The notes: generated by a model from the letters alone, not told the origin. A stretch of DNA of 64,000 nt from Micromonospora sp. C28SCA-DRY-2 (GCF_030519475.1 NZ_JAUMKD010000001.1:1116001-1180000), one strand, 5' to 3'; positions 8,745 to 18,601 are shown, numbered from the stretch's first letter. Numbers and translations are program-made.

Positions 8745-9434
8745 TCAGCGGAGCACCTCGACCACGTTGCGCCGGATCACGTTCTTCCCCGGCTCGCGCA
8801 CCTGGTCCATGGCGGCCGCGTTGAGCAGCACGCAACTGCCGGACGGGCCGGTCACCGTCACCGTGGTCGACCGGTTGTTGTCCAGGTTGGTCACCCGCAG
8901 CCGGGTGCCCACCGGGAACCGGCCGCTGGTCGCCGCCGGGGCGCCACCCTCGGCCGAGAAGGTGACCGAACCCGGGCACGCGGAGGCGGCACCGGGCTGA
9001 CCGCCGCCCGGCTGCGCCGCTCCACCGCCCGGCTGGGCGGCGCCGGAGCCGGGCTGGCCACCGCCGGGCTGCGTCGCGCCCCCGCCGTCCAGGCGTTCCA
9101 CCACGTTGCGGCGGATCACGTTCTTGCCGGGTTCCCGGACCAGTTCCATGGCGGCCGCGTTGAGCAGCACGCAACTGCCGGACGGGCCGGTCACGGTGAC
9201 GGTCGCCGACCGGTTGTTGTCCAGGTTGGTCACCCGCAGCCGGGTGCCCACCGGGAACCGGTCGCTGGTCGCCGCCGGCGCGCCACCCTCGGCCGAGAAG
9301 GTCACCGAGCCCTGGCACACCGAGGCGCGCGCCGGCGCGCTGTCCGCGAACCCGAGCCCGGTGCCGACCGCCACCACCGCCGTGGCGACCACCGCCACCC
9401 CCGCCGCCAGCATGTGCTTCCGCTGCACCCTCAC
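8745..9434 (-). CDS. Secreted protein with two RlpA-like double-psi beta-barrel domains
   Basis: A 229-residue protein with an N-terminal signal peptide or anchor (residues 1-37, ending near ADSAPARAS). Two nearly identical domains of about 75 residues follow (about 38-112 and 151-229), joined by a Gly/Gln/Pro-rich linker with GGGQPG repeats. Each domain has the pattern PVGTRLRVTNLDNNRS followed by TVTVTGPSGSCVLLNAAAM, resembling RlpA/expansin barrels, but the conserved DRGP aspartate of RlpA is replaced. Each domain carries two cysteines (near its start and in SGSC) that may form a disulfide. I chose GTG at 9434 because GGGAGA lies 6 nt upstream; an in-frame GTG at 9461 is possible. It may bind cell-wall glycan rather than cut it. 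Confidence 0.7.
   Translation of the reverse strand: MRVQRKHMLAAGVAVVATAVVAVGTGLGFADSAPARASVCQGSVTFSAEGGAPAATSDRFPVGTRLRVTNLDNNRSATVTVTGPSGSCVLLNAAAMELVREPGKNVIRRNVVERLDGGGATQPGGGQPGSGAAQPGGGAAQPGGGQPGAASACPGSVTFSAEGGAPAATSGRFPVGTRLRVTNLDNNRSTTVTVTGPSGSCVLLNAAAMDQVREPGKNVIRRNVVEVLR
8757..9311. repeat. Direct repeat from internal domain duplication
   Basis: Segments about 8757-8975 and 9096-9311 are near-identical at DNA level with a 339-bp offset (113 codons). They encode the two domains of the secreted protein. High DNA identity, including at third codon positions, suggests recent duplication or gene conversion. Confidence 0.85.
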
Positions 9435-9515
9435 CGTTGTCTCTCCCGTCGTCGGTGTCACCTACGACGCCTGGTACGGCGTGGGAGCGCTGCCCCGTTC
9501 ACCGCGATCCGCGGG

Positions 9516-9546
9516 TTGACCTGAAGTCGGCTTCAGGTCCTAGCGT
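9516..9546 (+). promoter_or_regulatory. MerR-type promoter/operator of the NmrA-family gene
   Basis: TTGACC (-35, 9516-9521) and TAGCGT (-10, 9541-9546) are separated by 19 bp, the overlong spacer typical of MerR-family activation. The spacer region holds a perfect palindrome at 9518-9539 with 9-bp arms GACCTGAAG and CTTCAGGTC around TCGG. No merR gene is adjacent, so the regulator is encoded elsewhere. Confidence 0.7.
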
Positions 9547-9571
9547 CGGGACAGGCGATCGAGGAGGTGCC

Positions 9572-10393
9572 ATGACGTATCTGGTGACCGGCGCGACGGG
9601 CCGGGCCGGCCGGCGGGTGGTGGCCGAACTGGTGGCGCGCGGGGTGCCGGTACGCGCCCTGACCAGGGATCCGGCCCGGGCGACCGGGCTGCCGGACGGG
9701 GTCGAGGTGGTGGCCGGCGACCTCACCGACCCGGCCACGCTGCCGGCGGCGTTCGAGGGTGTCACCGGCGTCCACCTGTTGACCACCGCTGGTGACGACT
9801 ACGCGACGTTGCGCACCGGGCCGGAGATCGTCGCCCTGGCGGAGCGCGCCGGCGTGCGGCGGCTGGCCGTGCTCTGGAACGGCCAGGACGGCCCGGTCGA
9901 GGAGGCGGTCCGGGCGGGGAGCCTGGAGTGGACGATCCTCCAGCCGGTGGACTTCATGAGCAACGCCCTCGGCTGGGCGGAGTCGATCCGTGCGGCCGGC
10001 GAGGTACGCGAGCCGTTCGCCGACGTCCGCAGCGCGGTGGTCGACGAGGCCGACGTCGGGGCGGTCGCCGCGGAGGTGCTCACCGGCGACGGGCACGCGG
10101 GCCGGTCCTACCCGCTCACCGGCCCGCAGGCCCTCACCCCGCGGCAGCGGGTGGCCGCCGTCGCCGCGGCCATCGGCCGGGAGGTGCGGTTCGTCGAGCT
10201 GACCGAGGAGCAGGCCCGCGCCCGGTGGCGGCAGGCCGGCTACGACGAGGAGCTGATCGACCTGCTCGCGTCCTGGCAGGGCAACCCGCCGCCGGCCGCG
10301 TACACGGTCAGCGACACCGTCGAGCGGCTGGTCGGCCGGCCGCCGCGTACCTTCGCCGACTGGGCGCGCGCGCACGCCGACGCCTTCCGCTGA
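9572..10393 (+). CDS. NAD(P)-binding NmrA/SDR-type oxidoreductase
   Basis: A 273-residue atypical short-chain dehydrogenase. The Rossmann motif TGATGRAG is at the N-terminus, and the sequence runs through a typical NmrA-like fold (QPVDFMSNALGWAESIR; YPLTGPQALTPRQRVAAVAAAIGREVRFVELTE is read in two adjoining blocks). Proteins of this kind are quinone or NAD(P)H-responsive reductases or regulators. The ATG at 9572 has a GAGGAGG sequence 4 nt upstream. The MerR-type promoter just upstream suggests induction by a redox-active or toxic small molecule. The substrate is unknown. Confidence 0.8.
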   Translation: MTYLVTGATGRAGRRVVAELVARGVPVRALTRDPARATGLPDGVEVVAGDLTDPATLPAAFEGVTGVHLLTTAGDDYATLRTGPEIVALAERAGVRRLAVLWNGQDGPVEEAVRAGSLEWTILQPVDFMSNALGWAESIRAAGEVREPFADVRSAVVDEADVGAVAAEVLTGDGHAGRSYPLTGPQALTPRQRVAAVAAAIGREVRFVELTEEQARARWRQAGYDEELIDLLASWQGNPPPAAYTVSDTVERLVGRPPRTFADWARAHADAFR

Positions 10394-10404
10394 CCACCCG
10401 CCCG

Positions 10405-11040
10405 TCACACCGGGCCGTAGCGGGTGTGCGGGGCGCCGGTCAGCAACGCCCAGTACCGGTCGCCGTAGGACCAGTGCCACCACTCGGTCGGGTAGTTCAC
10501 CAGGCCCGCCCCGCGCAGCGCGGCACCCATGATCCGCCGGTGTCGCCGCGCGGTCGCCGAGACGGCCGGCGAGTCGGTGAAACAGGCGTCGGCGCTGGCC
10601 TCCGGGGTGGCGTCGACGGCGGTGCCCAGGTCCAGCTCGACCCCGTCCTCGGTGCACAGGGTCAGGTCGACCGCCCCGCCGGTGCTGTGCGGTGCCACCT
10701 CGACCGGCGAGACGAACTTGGTGGTCTCCCGGTGCAGCCGCTCCGGCGACCAGTCCGGGTGCGCCCGGCGCAGTTCCTCCCGGTAGCCGGTGAAGATCTC
10801 CAGCTGGGCCCGGTACGGGCGGTACCCCTCGACGACCAGCAGGCGCAGGCCGGCCGGCAGCGCGCGCTGCGCGGCCAGCAGCCGGTCCGCGACCCCCCGC
10901 CGCACCCGGGCGTACGCGCCGGCCGGGTCGGCCGCCCGGCTGTCCAGCCGCAGTTCCGGCAGGTCGCGCAGGTCCACCAGCGGGTCGCCGTCGTCGGCGC
11001 TGGGCACGGCCGCCACCCGGGGATCGGCGAGCAGGATCAT
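10405..11040 (-). CDS. vanX: D-alanyl-D-alanine dipeptidase, VanX family
   Basis: A 211-residue M15-family zinc dipeptidase. The zinc and catalytic set of VanX is present: Arg74 in EGYRPYRAQ, His118 and Asp125 in HSTGGAVD, Glu186 and His189 in EWWHW. Its length matches VanX/DdpX (about 200). There is no signal peptide, so it acts in the cytoplasm, hydrolysing D-Ala-D-Ala. The ATG overlaps the stop of the ligase gene (ATGA). Sitting behind a ligase, a PLP enzyme and a two-component system, it may lower D-Ala-D-Ala while the ligase makes another dipeptide; a peptidoglycan-recycling role is the alternative. Confidence 0.88.
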   Translation of the reverse strand: MILLADPRVAAVPSADDGDPLVDLRDLPELRLDSRAADPAGAYARVRRGVADRLLAAQRALPAGLRLLVVEGYRPYRAQLEIFTGYREELRRAHPDWSPERLHRETTKFVSPVEVAPHSTGGAVDLTLCTEDGVELDLGTAVDATPEASADACFTDSPAVSATARRHRRIMGAALRGAGLVNYPTEWWHWSYGDRYWALLTGAPHTRYGPV

Positions 11041-12176
11041 CGCGCCACCCCGGTGACGGCGCCGGCGGTGGCGGAGCGCTCCGCGTGGCGGGCGAAGGCC
11101 AGCTCCACCAGCCGGTCCACGATCTCCCGGTAGCCGACGCCGACCGCCGCCCAGACCTTCGGGTACATCGAGTGCGCGGTGAAGCCGGGCATGGTGTTCA
11201 GCTCGTTGACGTAGAGGTCGCCGGCCGCCTCGTCGTAGAGGAAATCGACCCGGGCCAGTCCCCAGCCGCCGATCGCGGCGAACGCCCGCAGCGACAGCTT
11301 GCGGATCCGGTCGGTCACGTCCTCGGGCAGCGCGGCCGGGACGACCATCGGGTCGGCGTCGCCGAAGTACTTCTGCCGGTAGTCGAACCAGCCGCCGGAG
11401 ACCCGGACCTCGCCCACCGCCGACGCCTCCGGCCGCCACCCGCCGAGCACCGCGCACTCCAGTTCCCGGCCGGTGACGCCCTGCTCGACCACCACCTGCT
11501 GGTCGTGGCGCAGCGCCTCCTCGATCGCGGCCGCCAGGTCGTCCCCCTCGGCCACCCGGGAGATGCCGATCGACGAGCCCATGCTGGCCGGTTTGACGAA
11601 CAGCGGCCGGCGCAGCCCCAACACCAGCTTCTCCGGGTCGTCGATCGTCCGGTACGTCTGCGCGTCGAATGCCACGTGCGGGGTGATCGGCACCCCCTCG
11701 GCCCGCAGCGCCCGCTTCATCGCCACCTTGTTCATGCCGACCGCGGCGGCGAGGATGCCGCACCCCACGTACGGCACGCCCAGCGACTCGAGCAGTCCCT
11801 GGACCACCCCGTCCTCGCCGAACGGGCCGTGCAGCACCGGGAAGACCACGTCCAGTTCGGCGTGCACCGCGCCGGACGCGTTCGCCGCGGTCACCACCGC
11901 CGTCGCGGGCCGGCGGCCCGGCCGCAGCTCGACCGGCGGCCCGGTGACCGTCAGCCGGTCGTCGATGGCCCGGTCCGCGCCGGCGCCGTCGCGCAGCTCC
12001 GCCAGCACGGCGTCCGGTACCAGCCGCAGCCCACCGGTGCGGGTCACCCCGATGGCGACCGTGCGGTAGCCACCGCCGGCCAGGGCCCGGGCCACGCCGA
12101 GGGCCGAGGCGCAGGACACCTCGTGCTCCGCGGACGGGCCGCCGAACAGGATTCCGATCCGGACCGGCGCGCTCAT
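11037..12176 (-). CDS. ddl: D-alanine-D-alanine (or D-Ala-D-X) ligase
   Basis: A 379-residue ATP-grasp ligase of peptidoglycan precursor synthesis. It shows the N-terminal LFGGPSAEHEVS motif, HGPFGEDG, the ATP-binding KPASMGSS, GLARVDF, and NELNTMPGF. The omega loop contains DYRQKY, with the Lys-Tyr pair typical of D-Ala-D-Ala ligases; the VanA-type loop of D-lactate ligases is absent, but VanC D-serine ligases also keep a similar loop, so D-Ser cannot be excluded. It is translationally coupled at both ends (ATGA overlaps) to the PLP enzyme upstream and vanX downstream. It is probably a second ligase beside a housekeeping Ddl elsewhere. Confidence 0.85.
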   Translation of the reverse strand: MSAPVRIGILFGGPSAEHEVSCASALGVARALAGGGYRTVAIGVTRTGGLRLVPDAVLAELRDGAGADRAIDDRLTVTGPPVELRPGRRPATAVVTAANASGAVHAELDVVFPVLHGPFGEDGVVQGLLESLGVPYVGCGILAAAVGMNKVAMKRALRAEGVPITPHVAFDAQTYRTIDDPEKLVLGLRRPLFVKPASMGSSIGISRVAEGDDLAAAIEEALRHDQQVVVEQGVTGRELECAVLGGWRPEASAVGEVRVSGGWFDYRQKYFGDADPMVVPAALPEDVTDRIRKLSLRAFAAIGGWGLARVDFLYDEAAGDLYVNELNTMPGFTAHSMYPKVWAAVGVGYREIVDRLVELAFARHAERSATAGAVTGVAR

Positions 12177-13198
12177 GCCGCCACCCCTTCCACGCTCGTG
12201 ACCTCGGCGAGCCGGTGGGCCGCCAACCGGGCCACCAGTTCCGCCTCGACATTTCCGCCGGTCAGCACGACGCCGACGGTGTGGTGCCGGCCGTCGGCCG
12301 CGATCCGCAGCGCCCCGGCCAGGCCGGCCGCTCCGGACGGTTCGGCCAGCACCTTCAGCTCCAGCAGGAGCAGCCGGAACGCCTCGGCGATCCGCTCGTC
12401 GTCGACCCGGACCACCCCGCGCAGCGCGGTGCGCAGGATCGCGAACGGCAGCTCGCCGACACAGGCCGGGCGGAGCCCGTCGGCGATCGTGGGCGCCGGC
12501 GGGACCGGGGTCGGCCGGCCGGCGGCCAGGCTCCGGGCCAGCGAGTCGCAGCCGACCGGCTCGACGCCGTACACCTCGATCGGGCGGCCGGTGGCGGCGA
12601 GGCAGGCGCCGGCGGCCCCACCGCCGCCGCCGACCGGCAGCACCAGCGCGTCCAGCGGGGTGCCGGCCCGCTCGGCGTCCTCGATCAGCTCCAGGCTGGC
12701 GGTGCCCTGCCCGGCGATCACGTCCGGGTGGTCGTACGCGTCGACGACCGGGTGGCCGGTGGCGGCGCTGAGTTCGCGGGCCAGCGCGAGCCGCTCCTCG
12801 GCGGTGTCGGCCAGCACGATCCGGGCCCCCGCCGCCCGCGCCCGGGCGACCTTGGTCGGCGCCGCGTCCGCCGGCAGCACCACGGTGGCGGACATCCCGT
12901 GCCGGCGGGCCGCCAGCGCCACCGCCACCGCGTGGTTGCCGGTGCTCTGCGCGACGACGCCGCCGTGCCCGCCGGCTTCGGCGAGCCGCCCGACCGCCAG
13001 CGACGCGCCGCGCATCTTGTACGAGCCGCCGTGCTGGAGGTTCTCCGCCTTGATCAGCACCCGGACGCCGGCCAGCCGGTCGATCGCCGGGGAGCGCAGC
13101 ACCGGGGTGCGCACCACCTGGCCGGAGAGCCGGCGGGCGGCCTCCTCGACGTCGGCCCGGACCGGGCCGGCTGGGGCCGGCGGGTCGATGCGGGACAT
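12173..13198 (-). CDS. Threonine/serine dehydratase or serine racemase family, fold-type II PLP enzyme
   Basis: A 341-residue PLP enzyme. Lys61 in GGSYKMRGA is the Schiff-base lysine, STGNHAVAVA is the substrate loop, and GGGGGAAGA is the phosphate-binding loop. The family includes catabolic threonine dehydratase and serine racemase, which cannot be separated by eye. The ATG at 13198 has GGAAGGAGA upstream. It overlaps the ligase start by ATGA. In D-Ala-D-Ser resistance operons a serine racemase supplies D-Ser; here the usual membrane VanT is absent and this enzyme occupies an equivalent place. A racemase role is inference from context. Confidence 0.75.
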   Translation of the reverse strand: MSRIDPPAPAGPVRADVEEAARRLSGQVVRTPVLRSPAIDRLAGVRVLIKAENLQHGGSYKMRGASLAVGRLAEAGGHGGVVAQSTGNHAVAVALAARRHGMSATVVLPADAAPTKVARARAAGARIVLADTAEERLALARELSAATGHPVVDAYDHPDVIAGQGTASLELIEDAERAGTPLDALVLPVGGGGGAAGACLAATGRPIEVYGVEPVGCDSLARSLAAGRPTPVPPAPTIADGLRPACVGELPFAILRTALRGVVRVDDERIAEAFRLLLLELKVLAEPSGAAGLAGALRIAADGRHHTVGVVLTGGNVEAELVARLAAHRLAEVTSVEGVAA

Positions 13199-13360
13199 CT
13201 CGTCTCCTTCCGTTTCGTGGCCGGCGGGCGCTGGGCGCCCGGCCGTACCGGGTCGCAGGTCGGGCGGCACCGGTTTTCGGGCACGCCGGATGTAGGGGTG
13301 CCGCGTCGCGCGGCCCCCGACGAGGGGCGTGGCTGGATGTGTGCCGGCCGGTCGGCCGGG

Positions 13361-14413
13361 TCAGTGCGGCAGTCGGACCTCGACCCGCAGGCCGCCGTAC
13401 TCGGCGGGCCGGGCGGCGATGATGCCGTCGTGCGCCTGGGTGATCGAGCGGGCGATGGCCAGGCCGAGGCCGGCGCCGCCGCCGTGGCCGGTACGGTCCG
13501 CGGCCAGCCGCCGGAACGGCTCGAAGAGGCCGGCCACCGCCTCGGCCGGCACGAACTGGCCGGTGTTGACCACGGTCAGCGCCGGGGTGTCGCCGACCGC
13601 GACGGTGAGGGTGCCGCCGGGCCGGTTGTACTTGATCGCGTTCTCCACCAGGTTGCTGACCAGGCGCTCCAGCAGCACCCGCTCCCCAGGCACCACCCGG
13701 GGCGTGAGGTGGCTGTCGACCGTCACGCCCGCCTCCCGGGCCCGGTCCTGGTAGCCGGCCAGCACCCCGGCCACGATCTCGTCGAGCCGCTGTGGCGTAC
13801 GCGAGCGCAGGCCCTGGTCGCTCTCGCTGAGCGTGAGCAGCCCTTCGATCAGCCGCTCGTTGCGCTCGTTGGTCTCCAGCAGTTGGGCGGTCAGCAGCTC
13901 CGTCTGCTCACCGGTGAGCGTCCGGGCCATGCCGACCTCGATCAGCGTCCGCTGCACCGCCAGCGGGGTGCGCAGCTCGTGCGAGGCGTTCGCGGCGAAC
14001 CGCCGCTGCCCCTCGTACCCGGCGGAGATGCGCTCCATCATGTCGTCGATGGCCCCGGTCAGCCGGGCCAGCTCGTCCCGGCCCGGCCGGCGGATCCGGT
14101 GGCCGAGGTTCTGCGGGCCGACGTGGGCGATCGGCTCGGCGAGGTCCCGCACCGGGCGCAGGCACCAGATCGCGGCGGCCCAGATCGCCACCACCGCGGC
14201 CACCAGCACCGCGAGCATGATCAACGGGTACAGGGCGACGCCGAGGTCGCGCGCCGGCTGGCACACCAGCCCCGACCCGGGCAGCGGCAGGTCACAGAAC
14301 TCCCGGCCGCGCAGCCACACGGTGGCCAGCAGCCACTTCTCCAGGCCGGGCCGGAAGTAGCCGACGAGCAGCGCGAGCACCCCGACCAGCAGGATGCGGC
14401 GGCGCGGGGTCAC
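13361..14413 (-). CDS. Membrane sensor histidine kinase
   Basis: A 350-residue two-transmembrane kinase. TM1 is about residues 7-20 and TM2 about 60-83. The short outside loop has two cysteines (Cys40, Cys51) that could be disulfide-bonded. A HAMP domain follows, then the HisKA phosphoacceptor His145 in NASHELRTP, the N-box ENAIKYN, and the glycine-rich GGGAGLGLAIA. The GTG start overlaps the response regulator stop (GTGA). The short periplasmic loop resembles actinomycete VanS-type sensors in layout. The kinase is co-directional with and 162 bp upstream of the PLP enzyme-ddl-vanX operon, which it may control. Confidence 0.88.
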   Translation of the reverse strand: MTPRRRILLVGVLALLVGYFRPGLEKWLLATVWLRGREFCDLPLPGSGLVCQPARDLGVALYPLIMLAVLVAAVVAIWAAAIWCLRPVRDLAEPIAHVGPQNLGHRIRRPGRDELARLTGAIDDMMERISAGYEGQRRFAANASHELRTPLAVQRTLIEVGMARTLTGEQTELLTAQLLETNERNERLIEGLLTLSESDQGLRSRTPQRLDEIVAGVLAGYQDRAREAGVTVDSHLTPRVVPGERVLLERLVSNLVENAIKYNRPGGTLTVAVGDTPALTVVNTGQFVPAEAVAGLFEPFRRLAADRTGHGGGAGLGLAIARSITQAHDGIIAARPAEYGGLRVEVRLPH

Positions 14414-15075
14414 TCCGGGCCGCCGATCCGGTAGCCGGCCTTCGGCACGGTGTGCAGGACGGCCGGCTGGCCGAGCTTCTTGCGCAGCGTCATCACGGTG
14501 ACCCGTACGGCGTTGGTGAACGGGTCGGCGAACTCGTCCCAGGCCTGTTCCAGCAGCTCCTCCGCGCTGACCACCCGGCCGCCCGCGCGCATCAGCACGT
14601 GCAGCACCGCGAACTCCTTCGGGCTCAGGTTGAGCGGGTGGCCGTCCCGGGTGGCCACGTGCCGGGCCACGTCGAGCACCACCCCGTGCCGCGCCAGCAC
14701 CGGCGGCAGGGCGGGTGCGGAGCGCCGGCCGAGCGCCTGCACCCGGGCGACCAGCTCGGCGAAGGCGAACGGCTTGGTGAGGTAGTCGTCCGCGCCCAGC
14801 CCGAGCCCCTCCACCCGGTCCCGGATGCCGGCCGCCGCGGTGAGCAGCAGCACCCGGGTGCCCGCGTCCGAGTCGGCGATGCTGCGGCACACCTCGTCGC
14901 CGGTGCGCCCGGGCATGTCCCGGTCCAGCACGGCGACGTCGTACCGGTTCACCCCGACCCGCTCCAGCGCGCCGTCGCCGTCGTAGCAGACGTCGACAGC
15001 CATGGAGAGGCGGCGCAGCCCCTCGGCGACCGTGTCCGCCAGCAACCGCTCGTCGTCCGCCACCAACACCCGCAC
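14410..15075 (-). CDS. OmpR/PhoB-family response regulator
   Basis: A 221-residue regulator. The receiver domain has acidic residues near the start (VADDER), phospho-acceptor Asp51 in VLDRDMPG, and Lys101 in LTKPF. The C-terminal winged helix (about 125-220) includes LNLSPKEFAVLHVLMR and a terminal KAGYRIG. The GTG at 15075 has GGGGAGAG 5-6 nt upstream. It is the first gene of a regulator-kinase pair read towards the ddl-vanX operon. A pair of 11-bp direct repeats at 15122-15143 could be its own binding site. Confidence 0.9.
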   Translation of the reverse strand: MRVLVADDERLLADTVAEGLRRLSMAVDVCYDGDGALERVGVNRYDVAVLDRDMPGRTGDEVCRSIADSDAGTRVLLLTAAAGIRDRVEGLGLGADDYLTKPFAFAELVARVQALGRRSAPALPPVLARHGVVLDVARHVATRDGHPLNLSPKEFAVLHVLMRAGGRVVSAEELLEQAWDEFADPFTNAVRVTVMTLRKKLGQPAVLHTVPKAGYRIGGPE

Positions 15076-15121
15076 GCTTGCTCTCCCCGTGGTTCCTCGT
15101 TGTCCGGAACACCGTCTCAGG

Positions 15122-15143
15122 CTGGAGTTAAGGGTTCTGTAAG
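15122..15143 (-). promoter_or_regulatory. Candidate response-regulator direct repeat
   Basis: On the minus strand two adjacent 11-mers, CTTACAGAACC (15143-15133) and CTTAACTCCAG (15132-15122), share CTTA at helical spacing, the usual layout of OmpR/PhoB-family sites. They lie 47 bp upstream of the regulator start. Confidence 0.4.
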
Positions 15144-15313
15144 CACCCGCCGGAGCCATCCTCCACGGCGGCGATCCCGGGACAAACGCCCGTGAGCCGG
15201 ACGGGTGCGCTTGCCGCCCCGGTACGCCGTCTGGGGCGGTCCGTCCCCGGTCCGCGGCCGCACTTGGCGATCCGGGGTGAGCTGCGTCACGATGGGGCGC
15301 GAGGAGGTCGCCG

Positions 15314-16615
15314 ATGGCCGACCCGTGGCTCGCCCTGGAATTCGGCGTCGATCCGGCGGAGCGGATCGCGCAGGTCGGTGCCGCCCACGAGGCGTTCCTC
15401 GCCGGTGGGCCGGAGGCGGCCCGGCGTACCGACCGGCGGCTGCGGGAGGTCGTCGCCCACTCCTGGCGCCGCTCGGCGGCGCTGCTCGATCCGGAGACCA
15501 CCCCACCGGTCGAGCTGACCGACGACGCGCTGGAGAGCTATCGCGCCGGCCACCCCCTGGCCCGGGTGCTGCCGCTCTTCCGCGACCTGCTCGGCGGCAT
15601 CGCCCAGGACGGCGCGCACCTGATGGCGGTCTGCGACGCGCACGGGCGCCTGCTCTGGGTGGAGGGGCATCCGGGGGTGCTCCGGCACGCCGAGCGGATG
15701 AACTTCGTGCCCGGGGCCCGCTGGGACGAGCCGCACGCCGGCACCAACGCCCCCGGCACCGCCCTGGCCATCGACCACAGCGTGCAGATCTTCGCCACCG
15801 AGCACTTCAGCCGGCGGGTGCAGCGGTGGACCTGCGCCGCCGCGCCGATCCACGATCCGGCCACCGGGCGGCTGCTCGGGGCGGTCGACATCACCGGCGG
15901 CGACCACCTGGCCAACCCGCAGAGCCTGGCGCTGGTCCGGGCCACCGCCCGGGCGGCCGAGGCGCAGCTCGCCGCCGACCGGCCGGTCGAGCCGGGCGTG
16001 GTCACCGTCGCCGCGCTCGGCCGGGACGAGGCGGAGCTGCGGGTCGACGGGCGCCGGATCCGGCTCGGCCGCCGGCACAGCGAACTGCTGGTGCTGCTGC
16101 TCGACCACCCCGAGGGGCGCACCGGCGAGCAGCTCGGCCTCGACCTGTACGGCGACGACCGGCTGCACCCGGTCACCCTGCGCGCCGAACTGTCCCGGTT
16201 GCGCCGCATCCTCGGCCCCGACCTGCTCGACTCCCGGCCGTACCGGCTGCGCGGCACCGTCCGGGCCGACTTCCGTACCGTCGGCGAACTGCTGGAACGC
16301 GGCGATCCGGCGGGCGCGCTCGACGCGTACGCCGGACCGCTGCTGCCCGGCTCGGACGCACCGGGAGTGACCCGGCTGCGCCGGCTGGTCGACGGCCAGC
16401 TCCGCGCGGCCGTGCTGGCCACCCGGGACCCGGCGCTGCTCGCCGCCTGGACCGCGACGCCCGCCGGCGCCGACGACCTGACCGCCTGGCAGGCGCTGGC
16501 CGCGGCGTCGCCGCCGGGCGCGCCGCGCCGGCCGCTCGCGCTGGCCCGGGTCGACCAGCTCGCCCGGGAGTACGACCTGCCGCGCGCAACGTTGCTGCAA
16601 CGTCCCGGAAACTAG
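15314..16615 (+). CDS. GAF-domain transcriptional regulator (AcoR-like N-terminus)
   Basis: A 433-residue regulator. The N-terminal half (about 1-215) matches the sensory part of AcoR-type activators: VVAHSWRRS followed by a GAF domain with [11 protein letters not shown] and [10 protein letters not shown]. There is no AAA+ domain; instead the C-terminal part (about 225-330) looks like an OmpR/SARP-type winged helix ([33 protein letters not shown]). GAGGAGG precedes the ATG. It lies 43 bp upstream of the ExaC-type aldehyde dehydrogenase and DUF779 gene, so it probably controls them in response to an alcohol or aldehyde. Confidence 0.8.
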   Translation: MADPWLALEFGVDPAERIAQVGAAHEAFLAGGPEAARRTDRRLREVVAHSWRRSAALLDPETTPPVELTDDALESYRAGHPLARVLPLFRDLLGGIAQDGAHLMAVCDAHGRLLWVEGHPGVLRHAERMNFVPGARWDEPHAGTNAPGTALAIDHSVQIFATEHFSRRVQRWTCAAAPIHDPATGRLLGAVDITGGDHLANPQSLALVRATARAAEAQLAADRPVEPGVVTVAALGRDEAELRVDGRRIRLGRRHSELLVLLLDHPEGRTGEQLGLDLYGDDRLHPVTLRAELSRLRRILGPDLLDSRPYRLRGTVRADFRTVGELLERGDPAGALDAYAGPLLPGSDAPGVTRLRRLVDGQLRAAVLATRDPALLAAWTATPAGADDLTAWQALAAASPPGAPRRPLALARVDQLAREYDLPRATLLQRPGN

Positions 16616-16658
16616 CTTCTCCGCCGTCAACCGACCCGATCGGACGGCGGAGGTAACC

Positions 16659-18163
<1,505 letters not shown>

Positions 18164-18164
<1 letters not shown>

Positions 18165-18508
18165 TGGGTGACGTGGTGGCGGTGACGCCGGCCGCGGCCG
18201 AGCTGATCCGGTCGCTGCGGGAGCAGCACGGGCCGCTGATGTTCCACCAGTCCGGCGGCTGCTGCGACGGCAGCGCCCCGATGTGCTACCCGGCCGGCGA
18301 GTTCCGCACCGGCTCGTCCGACGTCCTGCTGGCCTCGCTGGCCGTCGACGGCGTTCCCGAGCCGGTCGAGTTCTGGATGTCCGCGGCGCAGTGGGAGCTG
18401 TGGAAACACACCACGTTGACCATCGACGTGGTGCCCGGCCGGGGCAGCGGCTTCTCCCTGGAGGCCCCCGAGGGAGTCCGCTTCCTCACCCGCTCCCGCC
18501 TCGCCTAA
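18164..18508 (+). CDS. DUF779 domain protein
   Basis: A 114-residue protein matching DUF779. It has a cysteine-rich N-terminal segment (HQSGGCCDGSAPMC) and a conserved EFWMSAAQWELWKHT block. It overlaps the aldehyde dehydrogenase stop by one base, so it is translationally coupled. The family is found next to AldB/ExaC-type dehydrogenases in many bacteria. Its biochemical role is unknown; the cysteines suggest metal or thiol chemistry. Confidence 0.85.
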
Positions 18509-18520
18509 CCCCTCCCGGTC

Positions 18521-18599
18521 CCCCGCGATCTTGCACTTTGGGCCGTAGAGACGCGACGAATGCCCGGAAAGTCGGGGCAGAAAGTGCAAGATCGCGGGG
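18521..18599. repeat. Palindromic intergenic element, copy 1
   Basis: A perfect 19-bp inverted repeat: CCCCGCGATCTTGCACTTT (18521-18539) and its complement (18581-18599), around a 41-nt loop. It lies between convergent genes. A related copy is at 19567-19655 in the same orientation, with shared loop sequence GTCGGGGCAG. Confidence 0.85.
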
Positions 18600-18601
18600 A
18601 G

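Noticed and set aside
8721..9311. Short tandem-repeat array suggestive of CRISPR
   Set aside because: The repeat is a 200-bp domain duplication inside a coding gene, with no spacer structure; no cas genes are present.
10405..12252. A full VanHAX-type D-Ala-D-Lac operon
   Set aside because: There is no VanH-type lactate dehydrogenase, and the ligase loop is not of the VanA type, so only a D-Ala or D-Ser ligase is supported.
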